Shown: positions 46,586 through 55,303 of the stretch, piece after piece
How the letters are laid out: each line of letters opens with the position of its first letter
Numbering within the stretch: the first letter of the stretch is position 1
Assembly (NCBI RefSeq): GCF_030816965.1
Contig: NZ_JAUSYQ010000002.1
Coordinates: 3,071,001-3,135,000 of the forward strand
DNA: 64,000 nt
Direction: 5' to 3'
DNA from: Streptomyces canus
Lineage (GTDB): Bacteria > Actinomycetota > Actinomycetes > Streptomycetales > Streptomycetaceae
Position numbers and translations under genes: made by a program
The notes under the pieces: model-generated
The model's input: the letters and a program-made list of their open reading frames with translations, nothing else
Database searches by the model: none
What the model was told of the DNA's origin: nothing

Positions 46586-49083
46586 CAGAGGGTCACCGCC
46601 CTGCCGTCGGCGCCCGTCGCGCCCCGCGTGTACTTGGGGTGGATCAACCCCACGCAGGTGTACGGGAGTTCGGCGACCTCTTCCACCGGGACACCTCTCT
46701 GCTCGGCCAACAGGCGTACGTGGTCCAGGTCGGCGCCCGCACCGGCCCGCGCCAGGATCTTCCAGGGCACCCGGCGCAGCAGCACCCGGGTGGTCTCGCC
46801 GACGCCCGGCTTGACGAGGTTGACGTCGTGGATGCCGTACTCCTCACTGATGCGTTCGACGGCCGCCCAGCCCTCCCAGGTGGGCTCCCGGTCGCCGGCG
46901 AGGAGCTCCTTGACCTGTGCGCCGACCGCCTCGGCGACCTCGGGGAAGCGGGCGGCGACGGCGTCCAGGAATTCCACCGACATATCCGCGCCGGCGAGTT
47001 CGCGATAGAACTTCGCGCCGTGGAAGTCGTCCGGGCCGACCAGGTCCGCACGCAGGACCGTGCGCGAAATCAGGCCGGACACCGTGGAGTTGAGACACGC
47101 GGAGGGGATGAGGAAGTCCTCGCGGGTGCCGTACGTCTTCACGCACGAGCCCGGGTCGGCGAGTACGGCGATCTCCGGGTCGAACCCGACGGGACCACCC
47201 TCGGCCTCGAACTGCTTTATCGCTTCCGCCAGTTCACGCGTGATCGCGCCCTTGCCGGTCCAGCCGTCGACGAACACGACGTCAGCGGGGTCGTGGTGGC
47301 CGGCCAGCCAGCGCAGGGCGTTGGCGTCGATGCCGCGGCCCCGGACGATCGAGACCGCGTAGTGCGGCAGTTCGAGGCCGTGGCGGAACTGGGCCCAGCG
47401 GCGCATCAGGACGCCGACGGGGGTGCCGGCGCGGGCGAGGGAGACCAGGACGGGGCGGGGCGAGCGCTCCTGGAGCACGATCTCCGTCACCGCGCCGACC
47501 GCCTGGGCGAGCCTCGCGGAGGACTCCTGGAGGGCCGTCCGGAACAGCTCCTGGTACTGGTCGCTCGGCTGGTACTCCACCGGCAGCGATTCCGCGTAGT
47601 GCGCGCCACCGCTCTGGATGGCCTCCTCGCGCTCCTCGGTCGGCGCCTCCAGCGTGACGTCCGAGAGGTCCTGGAGCAGCCAGCCGACCTCCTCGGGGGC
47701 GTACGAGGAGAAGGCGGGGCCGCGGAGGGGCTCGGAGAGCATGGGGGGCCTTTCGGGGGTGTAGCTGGGGACGACGGTGAGGACGACCTGCCGGGTGTGC
47801 GCGGCGAGTTGGGCCAGGAGGCCGTCGGGGGCGTGCAGTTCGGGGGTGTCGGCGGTGTCGTCGACGACGGCGATCACGGTGTCGAAACCTGCTCCGGCGA
47901 CGTTGTACGCGTAGCGGTCGCCGGGGCCGTCCGCCGGGGTGTCGTGGGCCGGGAAGACGAGGCGGGTGCGGATGGCGTAACCGGGGTCGTCCACGGCCAG
48001 GACGGGTGAGCGGGTGGTCGTGGAGTAGGTCACCTCCACACCTTCAGCGACCTGTTCGAGTTCGCGGGCGAATCTCAGGGGGGCGTACATCAGCTCTTCG
48101 AAGCCGAGGACGTGTACGCGGCGGGCGTCTGCCGGGAGGGCCTCGGCGAGCCTTGCGGCCATGGCGGGAAGCGCGGACTCCAGGCGTATTCGGTGCGCCG
48201 GAGTGAAACCGTGACGGCCGCCGTCGGGGAGGTCTCGGGGCCACGACAGGTCTATGCGGTTGATTGCCTGGTGCGGGCGGGTGGGGGCTGGTCGCGCCCG
48301 CGCGGCGGTAGCCGCAGATTCAACACAGCCCCGCGCCCCTACGGCACTTTCGTACTCGGCGACCAGATGTTGCCCCTTCTCCAGCACGCCGTCGGGCAGG
48401 CGTACGGTGCCTGAAGCCGCTGCCACCAGGTCCACCCGCGCGTTGATCTCGCCGGCGAAGTCGTCCAGTCGACTCGCATCCTCCTCCGACCGCATGTCCA
48501 CCAGGGCGACCACCACGTACCGGCCCCGCGGATACCGCTCGTGCAGATCCCTGATCGTGTTCAGGACCGTGTTGCCCGTCGAGAACTCGTCGTCGACCAG
48601 CACCAGGGGGCCGTCGCCGGCGAGGAGCGCGGGGTCCTCCGGGAGGAGCAGGTGGGACGTGGCGTGGGAGTGGGACTCCTCGAAGCCGCCCGCGGGGGCC
48701 ACGCCGGGGACCGGGCGGCGGGTGGAGTGGAGGTAGGGGGCGAGAGCGATGCCGTCGGCGACGGAGTGGCCGAGACCTGTCGCCGTCTCCGCGTAGCCGA
48801 GGACGACCGCCCGGGCCGCCTCCTCGTCGCCCAGCAGGTCCCGGACCCTGCGGCCCAGCGCGAAGCCCTGTCCGTAGACCACCGACGGCGACTGCGGGAC
48901 GTGCTTGCCCAGCACGTTGGAGACCAGCAGATGGGCCCGCTTGGGGTTGCGGCGCAGCGCCAGTCCCAGCAGGTCGGTCAGCCGGCTGTCGCCCACGAGT
49001 TCGACGCCGAGCCGGTCGGCGACCCACGTCCCCGACCAGACCTGGTCGTTCACTGCCTTGTTCATGCGTCCCTTGGTGTTCAC
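46585..49083 (-). CDS. Fused double phosphoribosyltransferase (PRTase-TRSP-StiP-like-PELOTA)
   Basis: An 832-aa multidomain protein. Residues 25-240 are a PRTase_2-type phosphoribosyltransferase with PRPP loop PLVLVDDEFSTGNTVLNT (159-176). Residues 285-450 are the TRSP domain, named for the motif seen in YSTTTRSPVLAVDDPG (357-360). Residues 500-700 are a second PRTase_1/StiP-type domain with PRPP-like loop DVVFVDGWTGKGAITREL. Residues 740-815 resemble the PELOTA RNA-binding fold. In other bacteria these pairs are usually two genes. Residues 246-275 are encoded by an interspersed repeat (48260-48347). It lies between the lyase and HAD genes in the Ter operon and probably joins PRPP to a base. 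Confidence 0.8.
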   Translation of the reverse strand: MNTKGRMNKAVNDQVWSGTWVADRLGVELVGDSRLTDLLGLALRRNPKRAHLLVSNVLGKHVPQSPSVVYGQGFALGRRVRDLLGDEEAARAVVLGYAETATGLGHSVADGIALAPYLHSTRRPVPGVAPAGGFEESHSHATSHLLLPEDPALLAGDGPLVLVDDEFSTGNTVLNTIRDLHERYPRGRYVVVALVDMRSEEDASRLDDFAGEINARVDLVAAASGTVRLPDGVLEKGQHLVAEYESAVGARGCVESAATAARARPAPTRPHQAINRIDLSWPRDLPDGGRHGFTPAHRIRLESALPAMAARLAEALPADARRVHVLGFEELMYAPLRFARELEQVAEGVEVTYSTTTRSPVLAVDDPGYAIRTRLVFPAHDTPADGPGDRYAYNVAGAGFDTVIAVVDDTADTPELHAPDGLLAQLAAHTRQVVLTVVPSYTPERPPMLSEPLRGPAFSSYAPEEVGWLLQDLSDVTLEAPTEEREEAIQSGGAHYAESLPVEYQPSDQYQELFRTALQESSARLAQAVGAVTEIVLQERSPRPVLVSLARAGTPVGVLMRRWAQFRHGLELPHYAVSIVRGRGIDANALRWLAGHHDPADVVFVDGWTGKGAITRELAEAIKQFEAEGGPVGFDPEIAVLADPGSCVKTYGTREDFLIPSACLNSTVSGLISRTVLRADLVGPDDFHGAKFYRELAGADMSVEFLDAVAARFPEVAEAVGAQVKELLAGDREPTWEGWAAVERISEEYGIHDVNLVKPGVGETTRVLLRRVPWKILARAGAGADLDHVRLLAEQRGVPVEEVAELPYTCVGLIHPKYTRGATGADGRAVTL
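48260..48347 (-). repeat. Interspersed repeat inserted in frame in a coding sequence
   Basis: On the minus strand the segment contains GTAGGGGCGCGGGGCTGTG, CGGCTACCGCCGCGCGGGCG and GCGACCAGCCCCCACCC. These are the hallmarks of the GC-rich interspersed repeat common between streptomycete genes and related to the copies at 30.6-31.1 kb. Here it is read as a low-conservation peptide (SAVGARGCVESAATAARAR) between two domains. Confidence 0.7.
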
Positions 49084-49088
49084 GAATG

Positions 49089-50252
49089 TCAGCCGGAGAT
49101 TCCGGCGGCGAGCAGCTCCACGAAGCCGATGTCCTCGTTGGCCACCCCGAAGACCTCGGCGCGCAGCAGGGTCCGTTCGGCCCAGGCGCGATGCGGCTTC
49201 ACTTCGTTCATTTTGTTCGTGTACTGCGACCTCAGCACCCCGCCGCCGCCGCGCTCGGGCCGCAGGATGTCCTGCGCGTCACTGAACTCCTCGTGGCTGA
49301 CCACGGACAGTGCGTGCACGGGCAGCACGTGGGAGGGGTGGATGCAGGTCTTGCCGAGCAGTCCGTTGGCCTGGTCGAGGGTGATCTCGCGCAGCAGGCC
49401 GTCCATGGCGTGCTCGATGAGCGCCTCGCGCAGTTCCTCGGCCTGTCCCTCCAGGAAGGGGCTACGGCGCAGCTGCGGCTTGAACATGCGCTCCTGGACC
49501 CGGAAGTACTCCCAGACCGGCCCGGTCACGGTGAAGCCGGTGCCGTCGGCGCGGCCCAGCATGTTCACCACGTCGGCGATCACGGAGGCGACGATCTGGA
49601 CGTCCCAGGCGGTCATGTCGGGGGCGCGGCGCAGGCCGTAGGAGGAGCAGAAGTCGGTGACGCCGAGGCGCAGCGCCAGGACCCGGTCGCGGTACTTGTC
49701 GACCGCGCGCGCGATGCCCTCCAGGGTCTCTACGCGCGTCTCGCGGTAGAGCAGCTCCGGAGACTCCAGCACGGGCATGGCGAACAGCCGGTGTCCACTC
49801 GCCACCTCGGCGGCGGAGAGCGCCTCCAGGAAGGGGATGCCGCGTTCCTCGGTGAACTTCGGGAGCACGAATCCGGACAGCAGCCGGACGGCGGGACCGA
49901 GCCGTCGTACGAGATCGGGGATCTGCTCGGGGTGGCGGACCCGGATGAAGAGCAGTGGCAGGTCCACCTGCCGGTCCGCGAGGTCCGTGAACTGCCGGAC
50001 GAGGTTCTCCTCGCCCTCCGCGACGTCGTCGTCACCGATCGAGTCTTCCAGGCACAGCACCATCGAGACCACGCCGCGTCCGGTCTGCTTGACGATGTCG
50101 TCGGCGAGCCGCGGCCGCGTGGCCGGACTGTAGAGCGTGGCGCCCAGAGCCGCGGAGAGCAGCCGGGCCGAGGAATCGGCGGTGAACTCGCAGGGCTCCT
50201 GGTGGAAGAGGCGCTGACGCACCTCAGGGGCGATGTGCCCGAAATGACGCAT
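49089..50252 (-). CDS. HpcH/HpaI aldolase / citrate-lyase-like enzyme of the Ter operon
   Basis: A 387-aa TIM-barrel lyase. CLEDSIGDDDVAEGEENLV gives the acidic metal-binding turn, LFIRVRHPEQIPDL and FVLPKFTEERGIPFLE follow the CitE pattern, MPVLESPELLYRETRVETL has the catalytic Glu region and LGKTCIHPSHVLPVHALSV closes the barrel. The N-terminus (MRHFGHIAPEVRQRLFHQEP) matches Ter-linked members, not CitE itself. It would cleave or form a C-C bond in the predicted nucleoside-like metabolite pathway. ATG 50252 has a GGGGAG site. First gene of a three-gene operon. Confidence 0.85.
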   Translation of the reverse strand: MRHFGHIAPEVRQRLFHQEPCEFTADSSARLLSAALGATLYSPATRPRLADDIVKQTGRGVVSMVLCLEDSIGDDDVAEGEENLVRQFTDLADRQVDLPLLFIRVRHPEQIPDLVRRLGPAVRLLSGFVLPKFTEERGIPFLEALSAAEVASGHRLFAMPVLESPELLYRETRVETLEGIARAVDKYRDRVLALRLGVTDFCSSYGLRRAPDMTAWDVQIVASVIADVVNMLGRADGTGFTVTGPVWEYFRVQERMFKPQLRRSPFLEGQAEELREALIEHAMDGLLREITLDQANGLLGKTCIHPSHVLPVHALSVVSHEEFSDAQDILRPERGGGGVLRSQYTNKMNEVKPHRAWAERTLLRAEVFGVANEDIGFVELLAAGISG

Positions 50253-50274
50253 ATGACTCCCCCGTGACGGCTGT

Positions 50275-50301
50275 GCCGCCTGTGAACCGTTCACAGGTGG
50301 C
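50275..50301. promoter_or_regulatory. 27-bp near-perfect palindrome in Ter divergent promoter
   Basis: The core TGTGAAC-C-GTTCACA (50281-50295) is perfect and the arms extend with GCCGCC / GGTGGC to 13 bp with one mismatch. It lies 22 bp upstream of the lyase start and about 160 bp upstream of the divergent terD start. A one-base centre argues against an RNA hairpin and for a dimeric repressor site. Confidence 0.6.
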
Positions 50302-50458
50302 CGGTAATAGTACGTAGGTACCCATGTCTGAGGTTCCCACCGGGCATGAATTTCAGGTAACGCAGACAAACACGACCTTGTCGACACCGGTACGACATGA
50401 ACCGGTGCCCCGCACCCCCGCGTTGTCGTGACCAGGACCGAGAGGGCAGGATGACCGC

Positions 50459-51256
50459 ATGACGCACGCCATGCTGAAAGGGTCGAACGTCCCGCTGGAA
50501 GCCACCACGGTACGTGCCGTGCTGCGCTGGGCGCCCGGGCAGGGGGTCCCGGTCGTCGATGCCTCGGCGCTCCTCCTCGGCCCCGACGGTCGTGTGCGAT
50601 CCGACGAGGACTTCGTCTTCTACAACCAGCCCCGGCACCCCTCCGGGAAGGTCTGGCTCCTCGGCAAGAAGCGCGTCGCCGAGGGTCCCACCGACACGAT
50701 CCAGACAGATCTGGCCGGTGTCGAGCCCGAGGTCAGCCAGATTCTCCTGGTCGCGTCGGTGGACGAAGCGTCGGTGGACAACGCCACCTTCGGCCGCGTG
50801 CAAGGCCTGCGCATCCTGTTGTACGACGCCTCGGTCGCCGACGGCGAGCCGCTGCTCCACTTCGACATCAAGCCCGAGACGGGCGAGGAGACCGCCCTGA
50901 TCTGCGGCGAGCTGTACCGCCGCGGCGAGGGCTGGAAGTTCCGCGCCCTGGGCGAGGGCTACGCGGAGGGCCTCCAGGGACTGGCCACCGACTTCGGCAT
51001 CGTGGTCGACGAGTCCGACTCCGCGGAGACCCCGTCCCAGCCCGAGGCCACGTCGTTCCCCCTGCCCCCGGAGCAACCGGCCCAGTCGGCCGCCTCGGTC
51101 CCCACGCAGCCGGCCTACGGCTACCCCCAGCAGGCGACTCCGGCGACAGCCCCCGTACCGGCGTCGGGGTACGGCTACCCGCAACCGGTGACTCCGGTAC
51201 CTGCTGCGGCGGAGTTCCGTATGCCTCCCCAGGGGCCGCAGTTCATCGGACGGTAA
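50459..51256 (+). CDS. Atypical TerD-family protein with Pro/Tyr-rich tail
   Basis: A 265-aa protein. Residues 1-190 are a TerD beta-sandwich ([70 protein letters not shown]). The tail of 75 residues is rich in Pro, Gln, Tyr and Gly ([20 protein letters not shown]). The calcium-binding residues of canonical TerD are missing: the DLDAS motif is VVDAS and the [11 protein letters not shown] loop is [13 protein letters not shown]. It may be a non-metal-binding scaffold in the Ter complex. Divergent from the biosynthetic operon. Confidence 0.85.
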   Translation: MTHAMLKGSNVPLEATTVRAVLRWAPGQGVPVVDASALLLGPDGRVRSDEDFVFYNQPRHPSGKVWLLGKKRVAEGPTDTIQTDLAGVEPEVSQILLVASVDEASVDNATFGRVQGLRILLYDASVADGEPLLHFDIKPETGEETALICGELYRRGEGWKFRALGEGYAEGLQGLATDFGIVVDESDSAETPSQPEATSFPLPPEQPAQSAASVPTQPAYGYPQQATPATAPVPASGYGYPQPVTPVPAAAEFRMPPQGPQFIGR

Positions 51257-51262
51257 CGGCCC

Positions 51263-52018
51263 TCACCGGTCCGCCTTCGCCTTGTAACCCCGCCCCCACT
51301 GAAGCCCCCAGCCGTACAGCCGGTCCAGCTCGCCCTGGAACCCGTACACGAACTGCACCTCACGCCGCACGATGAGCTCGCCCTTGACGTTCTCGATCAT
51401 CACCACCGCACAGGACCGGGCCTGAGGGTGCCGCTCGTCGAGACCTATCTCGATCCGCGGCCCATTGCTCGGGTACAGCGTCACGATGGCGTGCGTACGG
51501 TCGAACGCCGGCGTCTGGTCGTAGATGTACACGAAGACCAGCAGCCGCTTGATCTGGTCGCGGTGATCGAGGTTGACGTACATCGTCTCGCCGGACGCCG
51601 ACCCGAACCGGTCGTCCCCGCTGAGTTTCACGTACGGCGGCGCGTTGACGTCCCCCAGCAGGCCGCCGAGCGGCTGGACGACGCCCTTCGTGCCGTCGGC
51701 CAGCTCGTACAGGCACCCCAGGTCGAGGTCGACGTTGACCATGCTCTGGCTGTGCCCGAGGACCTCCGGCGGCTTGAGCGCCTTGAAGGGGTGCCGCAGC
51801 AGCGACTCCCGCTGTGAGCCCCCGATGTCGGAGGTCCGCATCCGCCAGGTCAGGTTGACACGGAGGTTCCCGGTCGCCGCGCCCTGCTTGGTGAGCGAGA
51901 CCCGGTTGTGCCGCTTGGTCAGTTCGATCGCGTTGCTGGCCGCGCTGCCCGAGTCGAAGTCGACCTCGCGGCCGCCCCGGAGTCCGTCCAAGAAGCCCAT
52001 TCCCGCCCCCATGTTCAC
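51263..52018 (-). CDS. TerD/TerA-like tellurium-resistance family protein
   Basis: A 251-aa protein starting MNMGAGMGFLDGLRGGREVD. It has IELTKRHNRVSLTKQGAATGNLRVNLTWRM, then VNVDLDLGCLYELADGTKGVVQPLG, YVKLSGDDRFGSASGETMYVNLDHRDQIKRLLVFVYIYD and TLYPSNGPRIEIGLDERHPQARSCAVVMIENVKGELIVRRE. This is the TerA/TerF-like branch of the TerD fold, with Asp residues in DLDLG and SGDDRFG for metal binding. Several ATGs are possible (52018, 52012, 52000). It follows terC, after a terminator. Confidence 0.78.
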   Translation of the reverse strand: MNMGAGMGFLDGLRGGREVDFDSGSAASNAIELTKRHNRVSLTKQGAATGNLRVNLTWRMRTSDIGGSQRESLLRHPFKALKPPEVLGHSQSMVNVDLDLGCLYELADGTKGVVQPLGGLLGDVNAPPYVKLSGDDRFGSASGETMYVNLDHRDQIKRLLVFVYIYDQTPAFDRTHAIVTLYPSNGPRIEIGLDERHPQARSCAVVMIENVKGELIVRREVQFVYGFQGELDRLYGWGLQWGRGYKAKADR

Positions 52019-52031
52019 TTTGGAGAAACCG

Positions 52032-52060
52032 GCGGGGCGGCCGGAGGCCGGCCGCCCCGC
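52032..52060 (-). terminator. Terminator after terC-like gene
   Basis: Thirteen perfect pairs, GCGGGGCGGCCGG with CCGGCCGCCCCGC, enclose a 3-nt loop in the 69-bp gap between the terC-like stop and the next start on the minus strand. Confidence 0.8.
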
Positions 52061-52087
52061 TCAGAGCGTTCCTCACCAGGAAGGGTG

Positions 52088-53236
52088 TCACACCCCGGAC
52101 GAGACCTCAGTCTTCTCGTCCGAGCCCTCGGCTTTTCCCTCGGCGGCCGCCAGTGCCCTGTTGCGGCGTACGGAGGACAGGAAGGACCAGCCGATCAGGA
52201 GGACACCGACGAGACCGGTGATGATCTCGTGGATCTCGTACTGGATGGTGACCATGAGGATCACCGCGAGGGCGCCGATCGCGTAGTGGGCTCCGTGCTC
52301 CAGGTAGACGTAGTCGTCGAGGGTGCCCTGGCGGACCAGGTACACGGTCAGGGACCGGACGTACATCGCGCCGATGCCGAGGCCCAGCGCCATCAGGACG
52401 ATGTCGTTGGTGATGGCGAACGCGCCGATCACGCCGTCGAACGAGAACGAGGCGTCGAGAACCTCCAGGTAGAGGAACATGAAGAACGCGGCCTTGCCGG
52501 CCATCAGGACCGCCGACTTGGGCTTGCCCTCGCGCTCGGCCTGTTCCTCCTCCTCGTGCTCGCGTTCCTCGTCCTCTTCGAGCTTGTCCTCGAAGTAGCC
52601 GGACAGGCCCCCGACGACCATGTAGGTGATCAGACCCGCGATACCGGAGATCAGGACGGTCTGCGCCTTGTCGACATGCGCGCCGCCGTGCTGGTGGGCG
52701 TGGGTCGCGAAGGTGAACGCGGTGACCAGCAGGACGACCAGCGCGATGCAGACCGACAGCATGTCGACCTTGCCGAGCTTGGCCAGCGGCCGCTCCAGCC
52801 AGGCCAGCCACTTGATGTCCCGGTCCTCGAAGATGAAGTCAAGGAAGATCATCAGCAGGAACATGCCACCGAACGCGGCGATCGCCGGGTGCGCGTCGGT
52901 CACCAGCTCCTGGTAGTGGTCCTTGTTGTTGAGGGCGAGGTCGACCGCCTCGATGGGCCCCATCTTGGCGCTGATCGCGACGATCACGACGGGGAAGACC
53001 AGCCGCATGCCGAACACGGCGATCAGGACACCGACCGTGAGGAAGATGCGCTGCCAGAAGGCGTTCATCTTCTTCAGGATTCCGGCGTTGACCACCGCGT
53101 TGTCGAACGACAGGGAGATCTCGAGGATGGAGAGGATCGCCACGACACCGAAGCCCTCCCACCCCCCGTAGAGGACCGCAGCGACCAAGCCGAGCGCGGT
53201 GACCGCGAACGACCAGCCGAAGGTTTTGAGAACCAC
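52088..53236 (-). CDS. TerC-superfamily (DUF475) membrane protein
   Basis: A 382-aa polytopic protein. The TerC signatures occur twice: ILEISLSFDNAVVNAGILKKM near residue 40 and LEVLDASFSFDGVIGAFAITNDI near residue 250; the Asp in each S-F-D motif is the likely metal site. A highly charged cytoplasmic loop (KLEEDEEREHEEEEQAEREGKP) and a His cluster (THAHQHGGAH) are notable. TerC proteins export Mn2+ or support Ter complexes at the membrane. It begins MVLKTFGWSFAVTALGLV at 53236. Confidence 0.9.
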   Translation of the reverse strand: MVLKTFGWSFAVTALGLVAAVLYGGWEGFGVVAILSILEISLSFDNAVVNAGILKKMNAFWQRIFLTVGVLIAVFGMRLVFPVVIVAISAKMGPIEAVDLALNNKDHYQELVTDAHPAIAAFGGMFLLMIFLDFIFEDRDIKWLAWLERPLAKLGKVDMLSVCIALVVLLVTAFTFATHAHQHGGAHVDKAQTVLISGIAGLITYMVVGGLSGYFEDKLEEDEEREHEEEEQAEREGKPKSAVLMAGKAAFFMFLYLEVLDASFSFDGVIGAFAITNDIVLMALGLGIGAMYVRSLTVYLVRQGTLDDYVYLEHGAHYAIGALAVILMVTIQYEIHEIITGLVGVLLIGWSFLSSVRRNRALAAAEGKAEGSDEKTEVSSGV

Positions 53237-53361
53237 TGGCTACCCAATCCGTACGTGTACGGGATTCCCCCGTGCCGCACTCGGCTTTACGAAACTTTGA
53301 AGCGAAGTGTAGTCGGGCGCCCTCGAGGCCCCACCCTGCCCCGGCTTTTGCTCATATCGCG

Positions 53362-53937
53362 TTACGAGACGTTGACTCCGAAGTCGAGAGCGATGCCCCT
53401 GAGGCCCGACGCGTACCCCTGCCCCACCGCCCTGAACTTCCACTCGCCCTGGTAGCGGTAGAGCTCGCCGAAGATCATCGCGGTCTCGGTGGAGGCGTCC
53501 TCGGAGAGGTCGTAGCGGGCCAGTTCCTGGCCGTCGGCCTGGTTGACCACACGGATGAAGGCGTTGCTGACCTGGCCGAAGGTCTGGCCGCGGTTGTCGG
53601 CGTCATGAATCGACACCGGGAAGACGATCTTGTCGCACCGGTCCGGCACCTTGGAGAGGTCGACCAGGATCGACTCGTCGTCGCCCTCGCCCTCACCGGT
53701 GAGGTTGTCGCCGGTGTGCTCGACCGAGCCGTCCGGGCTCTTGAGCTGGTTGTAGAAGACGAAGTACTCGTCACCCAGGACCCGCCCGTTGCTGCACATC
53801 AGGGCGCTGGCGTCGAGGTCGAAGTCGGCTCCGGTGGTGGAGCGCGCGTCCCAGCCGAGTCCGACCATCACCTGGGTGAGGTTGGGGGCGGCCTTGGACA
53901 GGGAGACGTTCCCTCCCTTGGCGAGCGTGACGCCCAT
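53362..53937 (-). CDS. terD: TerD-family calcium-binding stress protein
   Basis: A 191-aa canonical TerD. The metal-binding residues are all present: [20 protein letters not shown] and [19 protein letters not shown], then [34 protein letters not shown] and [17 protein letters not shown]. TerD proteins bind Ca2+, sit under the membrane with TerC and respond to tellurite and other stresses. ATG 53937 has a GGGGAGGGAAC site. A close paralogue lies 125 bp upstream. Confidence 0.95.
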   Translation of the reverse strand: MGVTLAKGGNVSLSKAAPNLTQVMVGLGWDARSTTGADFDLDASALMCSNGRVLGDEYFVFYNQLKSPDGSVEHTGDNLTGEGEGDDESILVDLSKVPDRCDKIVFPVSIHDADNRGQTFGQVSNAFIRVVNQADGQELARYDLSEDASTETAMIFGELYRYQGEWKFRAVGQGYASGLRGIALDFGVNVS

Positions 53938-53982
53938 GTGCTGTTCCCTCCCCGAGAGTGTGCTTCTGTGCTTGTCCTGCAC

Positions 53983-54017
53983 GTCCGGCGCCGCACGCAA
54001 ACGGTGCGGCGCCGGAC
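53983..54017 (-). terminator. Hairpin between tandem terD genes
   Basis: Fourteen perfect pairs, GTCCGGCGCCGCAC with GTGCGGCGCCGGAC, have a 7-nt loop. It lies between the two terD genes and may terminate or attenuate read-through so that the second is transcribed less. Confidence 0.7.
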
Positions 54018-54062
54018 GAAGAGAGCCGGGGCCGGTCCGAGGGCCTGCCCATGGGACAGGTA

Positions 54063-54638
54063 CTAGACGTTGACGCCGAAGTCCTGGGCGATCCCGCGCA
54101 GACCCGAGGCGTAGCCCTGGCCGATGGCGCGGAACTTCCACTCGGCGCCGTTGCGGTAGAGCTCGCCGAAGACCATGGCGGTCTCGGTGGAGGCGTCCTC
54201 GGAGAGGTCGTAGCGGGCGATCTCCGCCTCGCCGGCCTGGTTCACGACGCGGATGAACGCGTTGCGCACCTGGCCGAAGGACTGCTGGCGGTTCTCGGCG
54301 TCGTAGATCGAGACCGGGAAGACGATCTTGTCGACGTCGGCCGGGACCGCGGCGAGGTTGACCTTGATCTGCTCGTCGTCGCCCTCGCCCTCACCGGTGA
54401 TGTTGTCGCCGGTGTGCTCGACGGAGCCGTCCGCGCTCTTGAGGTTGTTGAAGAAGACGAAGTTGGCGTCGCTGGCGACCTTGCCTGCCGAGTTCAGCAG
54501 CAGTGCGCTGGCGTCCAGGTCGAAGTCGGTGCCGGTCGTGGTGCGGACGTCCCACCCCAGACCGACGATGACCGCGGTCAGGCCCGGGGCCTCCTTGGTC
54601 AGCGATACGTTGCCGCCCTTGCTGAGGCTGACTCCCAC
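54063..54638 (-). CDS. terD: TerD-family calcium-binding stress protein
   Basis: A 191-aa canonical TerD, clearly a close paralogue of the next gene (long identical runs such as [12 protein letters not shown] and [14 protein letters not shown]). Residues [20 protein letters not shown] open it, [21 protein letters not shown] and [20 protein letters not shown] supply metal ligands and [20 protein letters not shown] ends it. The GTG start at 54638 is decided by a TATGGAGGACTC ribosome site; the longer frame is upstream DNA. It follows ahpE divergently from aceE further on. Confidence 0.95.
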   Translation of the reverse strand: MGVSLSKGGNVSLTKEAPGLTAVIVGLGWDVRTTTGTDFDLDASALLLNSAGKVASDANFVFFNNLKSADGSVEHTGDNITGEGEGDDEQIKVNLAAVPADVDKIVFPVSIYDAENRQQSFGQVRNAFIRVVNQAGEAEIARYDLSEDASTETAMVFGELYRNGAEWKFRAIGQGYASGLRGIAQDFGVNV

Positions 54639-54734
54639 GAGTCCTCCATAGGTTTGCTGGTTGTGATGCTGCCGGATCAACGATTCGATCCTAGTGACGG
54701 GTTCCCGAACCACGCAGTCCCTGGAGGCGGACAA

Positions 54735-55193
54735 TCACAGGGTGTCGAGCGCCTTGACGTACTCGTTCAGGTCACGGGCGTCCGGCAGGGCGTTGACGAC
54801 GGTCCAGCGGACCACGCCCTCCTTGTCGATGACGAAGGTGCCGCGCACCGCGCAGCCCTTGTCCTCGGCGAAGACACCGTAGGCGCGGGAGACCTCGCCG
54901 TGCGGCCAGAAGTCGCTCAGCAGCGGATACTCCAGGCTCTCCTGCTCGGCGAAGACGCGCAGGGTGTGGATGGAGTCGTTGGAGACGGCGAGCAGCTGGG
55001 TGTCGCGGTCGGAGAACTGCGGCAGGTTGTCACGCAGTTCGCACAGCTCACCGGTGCACACGCCGGTGAAGGCGAAGGGGTAGAAGAGCAGCACGACGTT
55101 CTTGCTGCCGCGGAAGTCGGACAGCTTCACGGCCCGGCCGTGGTTGTCCTTGAGCTCGAAGTCGGGGGCCTTTTCGCCGACCTGGATCGCCAT
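54735..55193 (-). CDS. ahpE: AhpE-type one-cysteine peroxiredoxin
   Basis: A 152-aa thioredoxin-fold peroxidase. The peroxidatic Cys is in [17 protein letters not shown] (residue 46), with Thr in the P-x(3)-T-x-x-C pattern and Arg in [17 protein letters not shown]. It reduces hydroperoxides in the cytoplasm. The extra Cys at 51 is conserved in AhpE relatives and could be a resolving residue. Order terD-ahpE-DUF3052-aceE places an oxidative-stress enzyme next to Ter and pyruvate dehydrogenase genes. Confidence 0.9.
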   Translation of the reverse strand: MAIQVGEKAPDFELKDNHGRAVKLSDFRGSKNVVLLFYPFAFTGVCTGELCELRDNLPQFSDRDTQLLAVSNDSIHTLRVFAEQESLEYPLLSDFWPHGEVSRAYGVFAEDKGCAVRGTFVIDKEGVVRWTVVNALPDARDLNEYVKALDTL

Positions 55194-55303
55194 CGCGTGG
55201 ATGTCCCTTCGGGAGGCTGTTCGAGTGACGCAGCCACCCTACGCAGCGATCATCACGGGTATGCGGACGGGCCGGTCACGCCGGCCCGTCCGGTCCCACA
55301 GGG

